DNA of 11,601 nt from Bordetella parapertussis (GTDB lineage: Bacteria > Pseudomonadota > Gammaproteobacteria > Burkholderiales > Burkholderiaceae_B). A program made the translations under genes and the position numbers. The notes beneath the pieces are model-generated. The model was given only the letters and a program-made list of their open reading frames with translations, was not told the origin of the DNA and ran no database searches. Below, one piece after another: positions 1-6,853 of the stretch (the stretch's first letter is position 1; the number at the start of each line of letters is the position of its first letter). The stretch covers positions 1-11,601 of the forward strand of contig CAMDEF010000075.1 of assembly GCA_945895265.1 (NCBI GenBank), in the 5' to 3' direction.

Positions 1-905
1 TACGACGATCTGACCATTGCCCCGACTGCGGCGTGGTTAAAGCCCATGGCATAGGCTTCGCGTTCGAACATTTTGAACGTGTCGGGGTGCACATAGCGCA
101 GCACCGGTAAATGGTGCTGCGACGGTTGCAAGTACTGACCGATGGTGAGCATTTCAACGTCGTGGGCGCGCATGTCGCGCATCACTTGAAGGATTTCGTC
201 GTCGGTTTCGCCCAAGCCAAGCATCAACCCCGATTTGGTCGGCGTGCCAGGATGGCGTTTTTTAAACTCTTGTAATAGCTTTAACGAATGCGAATAGTCT
301 GAACCAGGGCGCGCCTGCTTATACAAGCGTGGCACGGTTTCTAAATTATGGTTCATCACATCAGGCGGGCCACCATCTAAAATTTCAAGCGCGCGGTCAA
401 GCCGCCCTCTGAAATCAGGCACCAAGACCTCGATACGGGTCACGGGCGACAACTCACGCACCTTTTGAATACATTCAACAAAATGGGCCGCGCCACCATC
501 ACGTAAGTCATCCCGGTCAACCGAGGTGATCACAACGTAGGTCAACTTAAGCGCGGCAATCGTGCGCGCCAAGTTTATAGGTTCATCCACATCAAGCAGA
601 TCAGGACGACCATGGCCAACATCACAAAACGGGCAACGACGGGTGCACTTGTCGCCCATGATCATGAAAGTGGCTGTGCCTTTACCGAAGCATTCGCCAA
701 TGTTGGGGCACGACGCCTCTTCGCAAACCGTGTGCAGGTTATGCTCGCGCAAAATTCGCTTAATGTCATAAAACCGCGAACCCGCTGGCGCGGCTTTCAC
801 ACGAATCCATTCAGGCTTTTTCAGGCGTTCGGCCGCAACCACCTTAATGGGGATGCGTGAAACTTTGTCTTGTGCCTTCTGTTTCTGCGTTGCGTCGTAC
901 GTCAC
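1..905 (-). CDS. lipA: Lipoyl synthase LipA (3' end outside window)
   Basis: Radical SAM enzyme that inserts two sulfurs into protein-bound octanoyl groups to make the lipoyl cofactor of 2-oxoacid dehydrogenases and the glycine cleavage system (cytosolic, 4Fe-4S dependent). The frame reads with no stop from a GTG at 903-905 to the window edge, 301 codons. Visible are the auxiliary-cluster cysteines C61, C66 and C72 (C-x4-C-x5-C) and the radical SAM cysteines C87, C91 and C94 in CTRRCPFC. The last visible residues are R-S-S, the start of the family's RSSYHAD motif whose serine ligates the auxiliary cluster. Only about 25-35 residues should be missing from the usual length of about 320-335. The GTG start is chosen because an AGGA (913-916) lies 7 nt upstream and the N-terminus fits the family. 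It follows lipB by 71 nt. The ribosome-binding site sits inside a perfect inverted repeat. Family assignment is very secure. Confidence 0.96.
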   Translation of the reverse strand, partial: MTYDATQKQKAQDKVSRIPIKVVAAERLKKPEWIRVKAAPAGSRFYDIKRILREHNLHTVCEEASCPNIGECFGKGTATFMIMGDKCTRRCPFCDVGHGRPDLLDVDEPINLARTIAALKLTYVVITSVDRDDLRDGGAAHFVECIQKVRELSPVTRIEVLVPDFRGRLDRALEILDGGPPDVMNHNLETVPRLYKQARPGSDYSHSLKLLQEFKKRHPGTPTKSGLMLGLGETDDEILQVMRDMRAHDVEMLTIGQYLQPSQHHLPVLRYVHPDTFKMFEREAYAMGFNHAAVGAMVRSS

Positions 906-912
906 GGTAGTG

Positions 913-927
913 TCCTAAGCGTTAGGA
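913..927 (-). promoter_or_regulatory. Perfect inverted repeat over the lipA ribosome-binding site
   Basis: The sequence TCCTAA-GCG-TTAGGA is a perfect 6-bp inverted repeat with a 3-nt centre. Read on the lipA strand, the right arm contains the AGGA Shine-Dalgarno element, 7 nt before the GTG start. In mRNA the short hairpin would pair the Shine-Dalgarno with an upstream UCCU; in DNA it is a possible dimeric operator. Function is inferred only; a stem this short may be weak on its own. Confidence 0.4.
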
Positions 928-976
928 GCGTAGTTTAACTGCTCAAAGGCTTTTTCTAGAAGATGACCACATCACG

Positions 977-1609
977 CTAACGGTCGCCCATCTGTAAGCC
1001 GCAACGTTTGATGATTTGCTGAGCCAAGGCTTGCGCAACGTCATCCCACTGGGCTTGAACGCCACAACTTGCCATGCTTACAGTCTGCAAACCGGCATAG
1101 CCACAGGGGTTGATGCCTTCAAAGGGGGCCAAATCCAAATCAAGATTCAGTGCCAAGCCGTGGTACGTGCAGCCCTGCTTCACTTTGATCCCTAGGGCCG
1201 CGATTTTGGCTAAATCGTGCTTGCCCGGCACATACACCCCTGGGGCGCCCGGCTTACGGCAGGCTTGGTCGATACCGTAAAGCGCCAGCGTGGCAATTAA
1301 AGAGTCTTCAAGCTCGAACACCAGCTGTTTGATGTAACGCCCAGACCGCTTTAAATCGGCCAGCACATAAGCCATGATCTGACCTGGGCCGTGATACGTG
1401 ATCTGACCGCCGCGGTCAGTTTGAACGATTGGGATACTGCCCGGATTGAGCAGATGTTCGGGCTTGCCCGCCTGGCCTTGGGTGTACACCGGCAAATGCT
1501 CAACCAACCAGATTTCATCTGGAGTTGTGGCAGTACGATTGTTGGTGAACTCTTGCATGGCGACCCACACCGCTTGATATTCGGTTGGTCGCGGCCAAGT
1601 GCGAATCAC
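977..1609 (-). CDS. lipB: Octanoyl-[acyl carrier protein]:protein octanoyltransferase LipB
   Basis: Transfers octanoyl groups from acyl carrier protein to lipoyl domains through a thioester on the enzyme, the step before LipA. The 210-residue protein has the usual family length. It shows [12 protein letters not shown] at residues 66-77, the catalytic lysine K135 in a D-L-A-K-I-A context, and the acyl-accepting cysteine C169 in [10 protein letters not shown]. Both numbers coincide with the Cys169/Lys135 pair known for E. coli LipB. The start is GTG at 1607-1609; an in-frame stop lies only six codons upstream, and no strong Shine-Dalgarno is visible, so expression may depend on the upstream gene. 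It lies 102 nt after the YbeD-like gene and 71 nt before lipA, consistent with a lipoate operon. Confidence 0.95.
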   Translation of the reverse strand: MIRTWPRPTEYQAVWVAMQEFTNNRTATTPDEIWLVEHLPVYTQGQAGKPEHLLNPGSIPIVQTDRGGQITYHGPGQIMAYVLADLKRSGRYIKQLVFELEDSLIATLALYGIDQACRKPGAPGVYVPGKHDLAKIAALGIKVKQGCTYHGLALNLDLDLAPFEGINPCGYAGLQTVSMASCGVQAQWDDVAQALAQQIIKRCGLQMGDR

Positions 1610-1697
1610 TGAAGCACCGTTTGTCTATCACGCCCTGCCGTCTGACGCTGACCCGATACTGCGGTGGTTGATGCCCTTGCTAGCGCGCGCACGATAA

Positions 1698-1710
1698 GTG
1701 GCTCAGCCAC
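1698..1710 (-). other. Short hairpin just after the YbeD-like gene
   Basis: GTGGC-TCA-GCCAC forms a perfect 5-bp stem starting 1 nt beyond the stop codon of the DUF493 gene, within the 102-nt gap before lipB. On the transcribed strand it is followed by TTATCG rather than a run of T, so it is not a convincing intrinsic terminator. It could attenuate transcription or protect an mRNA end; this is inference. Confidence 0.25.
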
Positions 1711-1711
1711 A

Positions 1712-1990
1712 CTAAAGCACGACCGAGACAGCAGGGTGCGCGTGCAAGGCACGATATAACCCGTCTAGTTGCGGGCGCGAAGTTGCTCGCACCGTAAAGG
1801 TTAAACCTAGATAGTTGCCAGCCTTACTGGGCCGGCGCTCGATCGTTACGGGATTAAAGCCTGGATCGAACTCAAGCACGATCGCCGTAAGCGCTTCGAC
1901 TAAATCAGGCACAGCCTTACCCATCACCTTGATCGGAAAATCCGACGGATATTCGATCAGCGATTCGTCTTCAGACTGCGATGTATTCAT
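1712..1990 (-). CDS. YbeD/DUF493 family protein
   Basis: Small 92-residue cytosolic protein of the YbeD (DUF493) family, recognised by the segment ESLIEYPSDFPIKVMGK (residues 9-25) and the C-terminal half with NYLGLTFTVRATS, typical of this ferredoxin-like, ACT-resembling fold. The molecular role is not established; in many proteobacteria, including E. coli, the gene lies directly upstream of lipB, which suggests a link with lipoylation or its regulation. It starts with ATG at 1988-1990, only 6 nt after the stop of the transaminase gene, so translation is probably coupled. The acidic first eight residues are the variable part. I see no catalytic motif. Confidence 0.9.
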   Translation of the reverse strand: MNTSQSEDESLIEYPSDFPIKVMGKAVPDLVEALTAIVLEFDPGFNPVTIERRPSKAGNYLGLTFTVRATSRPQLDGLYRALHAHPAVSVVL

Positions 1991-1996
1991 TGGGTA

Positions 1997-2881
1997 TCAA
2001 GCGAGCGCGGCAATACGCGCATCGTAGGCCGCACGCAACCTCTGGTACACACCGCCTGGCTTGCCCTGACCTACGGGCTTACCGTCGAGTTCAACAATCG
2101 GCAACACTTCACGCGTCGCTGACGACATCATCAGTTCGTCGGCATTGTTCACCTCGTCTTGCGTGACCACGCGCAACTCAAACGGGATCCCCATCTCGGT
2201 CGTGAGCTCTTGCAGCAAACCGTAGCGAATGCCTTCAAGCACCAAATTATCTTTTAACGGGGCAATCAACTTGCCACCTTTAGCCACCCAGATGTTGCAC
2301 GAAGCGCCTTCGGTGAGATTGCCATTACGAAACTGAATCACCTCATCCACACCTGCATTGACCGCAGCTTGTTTAGCCAGCACGTTACCCAATAACGATA
2401 CTGATTTGATATCGCAATGTAACCAACGCTCGTCGGGGATGCTGATTGCGCGCAAACCTTTTTCACGCACCGCAGTTGTGGGCGGCGTCATGGGCGCCAC
2501 CATGCCAAAAATCGTAGGCGTTACAGCAGGCACCGGAAAAGCGTGATCACGCTTGGCAACACCACGCGTAATCTGCAAGTACACCATGCAATTTTTTTCA
2601 GGTGAGCGGCTGAGCAAATCTTTCACAAGGGCTTCCCATTGAGCAAGTGTCATGGGCTGTTGGATGTCAAGTTTCTTCAGGCTGCGCTCTAAGCGGGCCA
2701 GATGTTCTTTCATCCGAAAGAGCTTGCCGTGATACACAGGTACCACTTCGTAAATGCCATCACCAAAGATAAAACCACGATCCAGAACCGACACTTTGGC
2801 TTCAGACAAGGGCCCGAAGGTCCCGTTCAAATACACAATCGGGTCACCCGAGACGCCTTGAATCAACATGTTCTGAACCAT
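1997..2881 (-). CDS. dat: D-amino-acid transaminase (class IV, PLP-dependent)
   Basis: Fold-type IV aminotransferase, most like D-alanine aminotransferase, which interconverts D-alanine and D-glutamate using 2-oxoacids and pyridoxal phosphate. The 294-residue protein shows DRGFIFGDGIYEV (34-46), typical of D-amino-acid transaminases, the Schiff-base lysine K159 in HCDIKSVSLLGN, and E191 in LTEGASCN, which contacts the PLP ring nitrogen in this fold. SSATREVLPI (253-262) completes the PLP site. The ATG at 2879-2881 is preferred because AAGGA (2889-2893) lies 7 nt upstream; the open frame continues 26 codons further to 2959 but would overlap the carboxypeptidase gene. A second ATG four codons downstream (2869) is possible. 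It lies 25 nt after the D,D-carboxypeptidase, so D-alanine released from peptidoglycan precursors is a plausible substrate. Branched-chain or aminodeoxychorismate-lyase activity is less likely. Confidence 0.88.
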   Translation of the reverse strand: MVQNMLIQGVSGDPIVYLNGTFGPLSEAKVSVLDRGFIFGDGIYEVVPVYHGKLFRMKEHLARLERSLKKLDIQQPMTLAQWEALVKDLLSRSPEKNCMVYLQITRGVAKRDHAFPVPAVTPTIFGMVAPMTPPTTAVREKGLRAISIPDERWLHCDIKSVSLLGNVLAKQAAVNAGVDEVIQFRNGNLTEGASCNIWVAKGGKLIAPLKDNLVLEGIRYGLLQELTTEMGIPFELRVVTQDEVNNADELMMSSATREVLPIVELDGKPVGQGKPGGVYQRLRAAYDARIAALA

Positions 2882-2906
2882 TTCACTATCCTTGTTTTTG
2901 AATTTT

Positions 2907-4331
2907 TTATCTAAACCACAATCTGATCGAATCAGACCAGCGCCCAACCACACCCGCACGCTCGACTGGGTCGATCACCTCAAGCGGTTCTGTGCGCAAC
3001 AATTTGTCTTCAAGCATCAGGCTCAGCGTGCCAACTTTTTGGCCTTGCACCAGTGGTGCAAAAAGCGGATCTGGGCGCTTGGCTACTGGCTTAATATCAC
3101 CAGCCTTACCCCGCGGCACAGTCACCCATAACGGTTCAGCCACACCGAGTTTGGTGTTCTCAGTTTTACCTTGCCACACACGCGATTCGACGGCAGCCTG
3201 TGCTTTATCAAAAATTTTGATTGTTTCAAAATTTTGGAAAGTCCAGTTTAAAAGTTTGAGGCTCTCTTCGGCACGCGTGGCCATGCTATCTGACCCAACA
3301 AGCACCGTGATCACACGGCGATCGCCACGCTTAGCCGTGGCCACCAGGCAATAGCCAGCCCCCTTGGTATGACCTGTTTTCATGCCATCTACTGAAGGGT
3401 CGGCCCACAACAACCGATTACGATTGGGTTGCTTGATCTTGTTGTACGTGAACTCGCGCAACGAGTAATACGGAAAATATTCTGGATGATCATTAATCAT
3501 GCGGCGCGCTAACACAGCCAGATCACGGACTGTGCTGAAATGTTGCGGGTCGGGTAAGCCGCCCGCGTTTGTGAAGTTTGTGTTTGTCATGCCCAGGCGT
3601 TGCGCCTCTTCGTTCATGAGCGTCACAAACGTGGCTTCAGTGCCCGAGATGGCCTCAGCCAAGGCAACCGAGGCATCATTACCAGATTGAATAATCACGC
3701 CCTTGATCAACTCATCGATCGTGACAGGCTTGCGCGGTTCAATAAACATACGTGAGCCGTGAGTTTTCCAGGCCGTTTGTGACACGTCGGCTTGTTGCTC
3801 AAGCGTTAAACGCTTTTCTTTAAGCGCCGTAAACGCCAGATAGGCCGTCATGATTTTGGTTAGCGAGGCAGGCTCAATTTTTTGATCGGGATTCACTGAG
3901 GCCACGACCTGACCACTGGTCACATCAAACGTGATCCAAGCTTTTGCGGCAATCGCTGGCGCAGGCACGCTAGAGAGCTCACCCACTTGAATCGGAGAGA
4001 GCGACGGTGGCGTCGTGGCAGAGATCGCAGCGGCAGAAGGCGCTACAGGCTTTTGCTCAGGCTTGGCGCTGGCCTTAGGGTCAGCCTTAGGGTCAGCCTT
4101 CGGATCAGCCTTTGGATCGCCCTTGGGCTTGGCCTTCGGGTCAGGCTTAGTATCGGCTTTTGGATCTACCTTGGCTTCGGCTGGCTGACCAGTTTTAGGC
4201 GCTGTGCCGGTTGCAGCTTGGGCAAATGCTGCCGTAGGAGCAACAAGCACTGCTGCGCTAAGACAGATCACCGCGGCGACCGAAACAAAACGTGCAAAAG
4301 GTTGCACCACAGAAATGACTAGAGTGATCAT
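2907..4331 (-). CDS. dacA: Penicillin-binding D-alanyl-D-alanine carboxypeptidase (PBP5/6 family)
   Basis: Periplasmic serine peptidase that removes the terminal D-Ala from peptidoglycan pentapeptides. From ATG 4331 it has 474 residues, against roughly 380-400 for typical members; the excess is an inserted linker. Order: signal peptide (1 to about 37-39, ending in AFAQA); charged P/K/D-rich linker (about 45-95, repeated DPKA); penicillin-binding domain with S156-L-T-K159 (SxxK), S216-G-N218 and K318-T-G320; then a PBP5 C-terminal beta domain (about 370-455) and a C-terminal helix ending in RLWFR, probably a membrane anchor. ATG 4361 (ten residues longer) is possible, but a TATAAT box overlaps it, favouring 4331. 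No strong Shine-Dalgarno is visible for either. It lies upstream of dat, ybeD and lipB, matching the E. coli dacA-ybeD-lipB order with dat added. Related genomes may label it dacC. Confidence 0.92.
   Translation of the reverse strand: MITLVISVVQPFARFVSVAAVICLSAAVLVAPTAAFAQAATGTAPKTGQPAEAKVDPKADTKPDPKAKPKGDPKADPKADPKADPKASAKPEQKPVAPSAAAISATTPPSLSPIQVGELSSVPAPAIAAKAWITFDVTSGQVVASVNPDQKIEPASLTKIMTAYLAFTALKEKRLTLEQQADVSQTAWKTHGSRMFIEPRKPVTIDELIKGVIIQSGNDASVALAEAISGTEATFVTLMNEEAQRLGMTNTNFTNAGGLPDPQHFSTVRDLAVLARRMINDHPEYFPYYSLREFTYNKIKQPNRNRLLWADPSVDGMKTGHTKGAGYCLVATAKRGDRRVITVLVGSDSMATRAEESLKLLNWTFQNFETIKIFDKAQAAVESRVWQGKTENTKLGVAEPLWVTVPRGKAGDIKPVAKRPDPLFAPLVQGQKVGTLSLMLEDKLLRTEPLEVIDPVERAGVVGRWSDSIRLWFR
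4069..4176 (-). repeat. In-frame 12-bp tandem repeat (DPKA coding) in the carboxypeptidase
   Basis: About nine degenerate copies of a 12-bp unit (plus-strand consensus TCAGCCTTAGGG) lie end to end, best conserved from 4069 to 4128 and more diverged toward 4176. On the coding strand each unit specifies four residues, mainly D-P-K-A or K-P-D variants, giving a lysine/aspartate/proline linker between the signal peptide and the catalytic domain. As the period is a multiple of three, copy-number change would alter linker length without breaking the frame. Confidence 0.85.
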
Positions 4332-4359
4332 CAAGGAGCCGCCCCCAAGTAAAGATCTC

Positions 4360-4365
4360 ATTATA
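4360..4365 (-). promoter_or_regulatory. Candidate -10 box (TATAAT) for the carboxypeptidase gene
   Basis: A perfect TATAAT on the minus strand lies in the 80-nt gap between the hydrolase and the carboxypeptidase, 28 nt before the ATG at 4331. No good -35 hexamer is visible 16-18 nt upstream, so the promoter is tentative. If used, transcription would begin near 4352, downstream of the alternative ATG at 4361, leaving a leader of about 20 nt. Confidence 0.35.
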
Positions 4366-4411
4366 GGCAATCCACTCTCGTCTGGGGCATTTCTGAATAC
4401 CTCGAAACAGT

Positions 4412-5056
4412 TTAAAGGGCCCGCAAACGCGTTTGCACCAACTGGCGCAAAACCAAAAGTTTGCCGTGAAAAAAGTGCCCGGCTTCGGGGATGACCACAA
4501 CGGGCATGCCCAAGGGACGCGCCCAATCCATCACCTCAGACAAGGGCACCACTTCGTCTACCTCGCCATGGATCACCAACGCATCTTCAGGGGCCTTGAC
4601 GTCGCTATGCCGAAACCGCAGGGCTGCCGAGCCAGTCAACACTACAATATTCGGCAGCTTTTTTTCTAAGCGATCCCACTTGGCATACAGTTGCACCGCA
4701 ATCGAGGTGCCGAACGAAAATCCGGCCAACACCCAAGGCATCGCTGCAATCTCTGGGTAGCGCACTCGAAATTGCTCAACCAGCGCAGCCATGTCCAACA
4801 ACTCGCCCTTGCCATGATCGAAGGTGCCGCCCGAGCTACCAATGCCACGAAAATTAGGGCGTAGGGCCAACAAGCCGTGCTGAACACAGGCGCGAGCAAT
4901 CGTTGTCACGACTTTATTGTCTCTGGTGCCGCCTTGTGAGGGGTTAGGGTGTAACACCAGCGCCCAACCGGTGGGGGCACCTTCTGGCCAATCTAGCGCA
5001 CAATCAATCACACCGGCTAAGCCGTCAAAGGTCGTCGTTTCAGTATAAGCAGGCAT
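4412..5056 (-). CDS. Alpha/beta hydrolase (COG2945-like), substrate unknown
   Basis: A 214-residue cytosolic alpha/beta-hydrolase without signal peptide or membrane segment. The nucleophile elbow G-F-S114-F-G follows a beta strand, the likely acid is D167 in HGEVDEVVPL, and the likely base is H194 in EAGHFFHGK, so the triad is complete. The N-terminal LHPNPSQGG (35-43), the PNFRGIGSSGG (68-77) segment and the short length without a lid resemble the COG2945 group of small hydrolases whose natural substrates are mostly unknown. ATG 5054-5056 is preferred; a TTG two codons upstream (5062) is possible, and no clear Shine-Dalgarno is seen. It follows the lipoprotein gene by 42 nt and precedes the carboxypeptidase by 80 nt. 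Its place between envelope genes may reflect only shared transcription. An esterase or acyl-hydrolase role is a guess. Confidence 0.82.
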   Translation of the reverse strand: MPAYTETTTFDGLAGVIDCALDWPEGAPTGWALVLHPNPSQGGTRDNKVVTTIARACVQHGLLALRPNFRGIGSSGGTFDHGKGELLDMAALVEQFRVRYPEIAAMPWVLAGFSFGTSIAVQLYAKWDRLEKKLPNIVVLTGSAALRFRHSDVKAPEDALVIHGEVDEVVPLSEVMDWARPLGMPVVVIPEAGHFFHGKLLVLRQLVQTRLRAL

Positions 5057-5098
5057 GGTCAATCATCAAATTTCTATTAGTGGTCATCGTGTGGGGTG

Positions 5099-5851
5099 TT
5101 ACCGCTTGAGCTGCACAGTCAGCCATTGTGCCACTTGTTCGGCCGCCTGATCGGTAGCATCTCTAAGGGCTTGCGCCCCGCCCAACGCATCTTGAGTACT
5201 GGCCGGCACCTTAATGTCTACCAACTTCTGCTCAATCACTTTAGTGCCCTGAATAAAAATCGCCTGCAACGTGACTTGACCGACGCTCGAGCTGCCATCC
5301 GCGCTAAAGGTTTGTTCAAAGCGCTGCAGATTTAACCAGACCTGGGGCATATCACCTAGCGCATTTTGCTGCAGCACAGGCCCTTGCAAAGACAGACGAT
5401 CAACAATACGTTGCGTGACCAGACGCACGGGTGGCGCCACCCACTGATAGGTGGTGTAGGCCTGTGGTTGACCCGCATCTCCGATCCGCCAAATGACCGC
5501 CGACTCAGTCAGCAGCGACGCGGCCGAACCTGCCGGCACTGCAATTGGAGGGTGCCGCACGGAAGCAATTGGGCTCGCTTTCGAGTCAGCATAGCCGGCG
5601 CCCAAATCCAGTTGCTGAGGAGCCGCGCCGCTACGACCCGCACCACAACCTGTTAGCAAAACAAGTAGCAGGGCTGCCATTGCAGCCAACGCGCCTTGTC
5701 GCCAGGTCGCTTGAGAAATCAGCGCTCTGGCCAACTGGTTGGCCGGTCGATGCTCTGAGCGAGAAGGCGCTTGCGTAAGTAGAGTGCTAAAAAACCAAGT
5801 CAGCGAGGCAAGGGGCGCCTGCGGGCGACAAACAGAAAAAATAAATTGCAT
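5099..5851 (-). CDS. PqiC-like ABC transport auxiliary lipoprotein (start uncertain)
   Basis: A 250-residue protein with a lipoprotein signal: hydrophobic stretch about 54-66 followed by the lipobox L-T-G-C69. After it comes an alpha/beta domain of about 180 residues, fitting the ABC-type transport auxiliary lipoprotein family (PF03886, which includes PqiC/YmbA), with the motif pattern Y...VAPPVRLVTQRIVDRL near 138-154 and a C-terminal helix. In PqiABC the corresponding protein is an outer-membrane lipoprotein that meets the end of the MCE assembly; the same role is inferred here from its position just after the MCE gene. The ATG at 5851 has AAGGA 9 nt upstream but puts 68 residues before the lipidated cysteine, unusually long. 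A TTG at 5734 would give a normal 29-residue signal but lacks a visible ribosome-binding site. ATG 5680 would leave no charged n-region. Confidence 0.8.
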   Translation of the reverse strand: MQFIFSVCRPQAPLASLTWFFSTLLTQAPSRSEHRPANQLARALISQATWRQGALAAMAALLLVLLTGCGAGRSGAAPQQLDLGAGYADSKASPIASVRHPPIAVPAGSAASLLTESAVIWRIGDAGQPQAYTTYQWVAPPVRLVTQRIVDRLSLQGPVLQQNALGDMPQVWLNLQRFEQTFSADGSSSVGQVTLQAIFIQGTKVIEQKLVDIKVPASTQDALGGAQALRDATDQAAEQVAQWLTVQLKR

Positions 5852-5860
5852 GAACGCAAA

Positions 5861-5865
5861 TCCTT
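5861..5865 (-). promoter_or_regulatory. Ribosome-binding site supporting the long lipoprotein start
   Basis: AAGGA on the minus strand, 9 nt upstream of the ATG at 5851. It is the best Shine-Dalgarno near this gene and the main reason to place the start at 5851 despite the long pre-lipobox segment. Confidence 0.55.
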
Positions 5866-5867
5866 TT

Positions 5868-5901
5868 AAGACAGCACCACTAGCAAGACAGAACCACTAG
5901 C
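5868..5901. repeat. 17-bp tandem duplication across the MCE gene stop codon
   Basis: Two adjacent 17-bp copies, 5868-5884 and 5885-5901, differ at one base (AAGACAGCACCACTAGC versus AAGACAGAACCACTAGC). On the coding strand each copy carries a TAG; the copy at 5885-5901 supplies the real stop (5897-5899) and the other lies in the spacer before the lipoprotein gene. It looks like a recent slippage duplication. Confidence 0.9.
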
Positions 5902-6853
5902 GCGGTGTCGCACCAAAGCCAGAAAAACCAGGCTCACCTGGGCCTGGCACCGCGCGCGGTGGCCCAAAAATGAGCGACTGTGGAGACTGTGCAAACTGAC
6001 GTGCCGTCACCGAAAATGAGCGTGCAGCATCGGTTACGCCCGACGACAATCTGCTGACCTCTGGCAACGTCGAAGCACGCAACTGCGCCGCGATGTCTTG
6101 AATACTTTTTAGACTTTGAACCGCCTGCTGCATCGGCCCGAATGGCGCGTTAAGTAGCCTGATCGTGTCTTGCGACGAGAGCGCTAACTTACCGATCTCG
6201 CCAACGGCGGCATCCACTTTTTTGGTGGTCTCGACTAAGCCCTCGATCATTTCAGGGATTTTTTTTAAGCCTGGATCCATCACACTGACCGACCGCTTGA
6301 TTTGATCTGACACGAGCGCCACGTTCTGCAAACTTGTTTGTAAGGCTGCAATATTTTCATCACTCGCGAGCTTTTCAATTTGCACCAAGATACGGTCAAT
6401 CGCCGGTAAGGCCGCAGTGGTCTGCACCGACAAGCGTTCAAGAAAACTTGGTCGGATTGGAATCAGTTGTAAATCCGCCGCCGAAGACACCAGTAGCTTG
6501 CTGGATTTACCATCGTCGCGCAGCTCAATATTTGAAATACCCGTCACCCCGGCGGTCACGATCTCGGCCCAACTCGATTCGGTTAGTGGGGTTTTAGGAT
6601 CGACGCCAATCAAGATACGCACTTGGCCCGGCTTGTCTGGCATAAAACGCAACGAGTTCACACGCCCGACGGGCACGCCTTGGTAGCGCACAGCTGACTG
6701 CACCGAGAGCCCTGTCACCGGAGACGTTGCAACGAGTTCATAGGGCATTAAGGGAATATTCTTTTTACTCACCCAGATCGCACCGATCGCTCCTGCCACA
6801 AGCAACAGTAGCGTAAACAAGCCCGCTATCAACGCATGGCTACGGTTTTCCAT
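5897..6853 (-). CDS. MlaD-family MCE-domain substrate-binding protein
   Basis: Inner-membrane-anchored periplasmic component of a phospholipid-type MCE transporter. The 318 residues contain one N-terminal transmembrane helix (about 6-28), an MCE domain (about 36-115, with VTGLSVQSAVRYQGVPVGRV at 46-65 and GVTGISNIELRDDG), then a long, probably helical region (about 140-285) and a proline/glycine-rich tail (GPPRAVPGPGEPGFSGFG). The long tail separates it from the short E. coli MlaD (183 residues) and is common in MlaD homologues encoded next to an auxiliary lipoprotein; such helices can form a hexameric barrel or needle. ATG 6851-6853 has a GGGGG element about 7 nt upstream and overlaps the ATPase gene by 14 nt, so the two are probably translationally coupled. 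The stop codon lies in a 17-bp tandem duplication. Assignment to the family is secure; the transported lipid is not known. Confidence 0.92.
   Translation of the reverse strand: MENRSHALIAGLFTLLLLVAGAIGAIWVSKKNIPLMPYELVATSPVTGLSVQSAVRYQGVPVGRVNSLRFMPDKPGQVRILIGVDPKTPLTESSWAEIVTAGVTGISNIELRDDGKSSKLLVSSAADLQLIPIRPSFLERLSVQTTAALPAIDRILVQIEKLASDENIAALQTSLQNVALVSDQIKRSVSVMDPGLKKIPEMIEGLVETTKKVDAAVGEIGKLALSSQDTIRLLNAPFGPMQQAVQSLKSIQDIAAQLRASTLPEVSRLSSGVTDAARSFSVTARQFAQSPQSLIFGPPRAVPGPGEPGFSGFGATPR

Noticed and set aside
1698..1710. Intrinsic terminator after the YbeD-like gene
   Set aside because: The 5-bp stem is followed by TTATCG with no T-run, and the downstream gene lipB has no evident promoter of its own, so termination here is unlikely.
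2882..2959. Longer N-terminus for the transaminase, starting at 2959
   Set aside because: It would overlap the end of the carboxypeptidase gene and add 26 residues not expected in the family; a good AAGGA lies 7 nt before the ATG at 2881.
3987..4322. Plus-strand open frame of 111 codons rich in L, R and G across from the carboxypeptidase linker
   Set aside because: It is the complement of the 12-bp repeat and linker; its repetitive residues are created by the DPKA coding repeat. No ribosome-binding site or family match.
4332..4526. Carboxypeptidase start at 4526
   Set aside because: It would overlap the hydrolase gene and bury the signal peptide 65 residues inside the protein.
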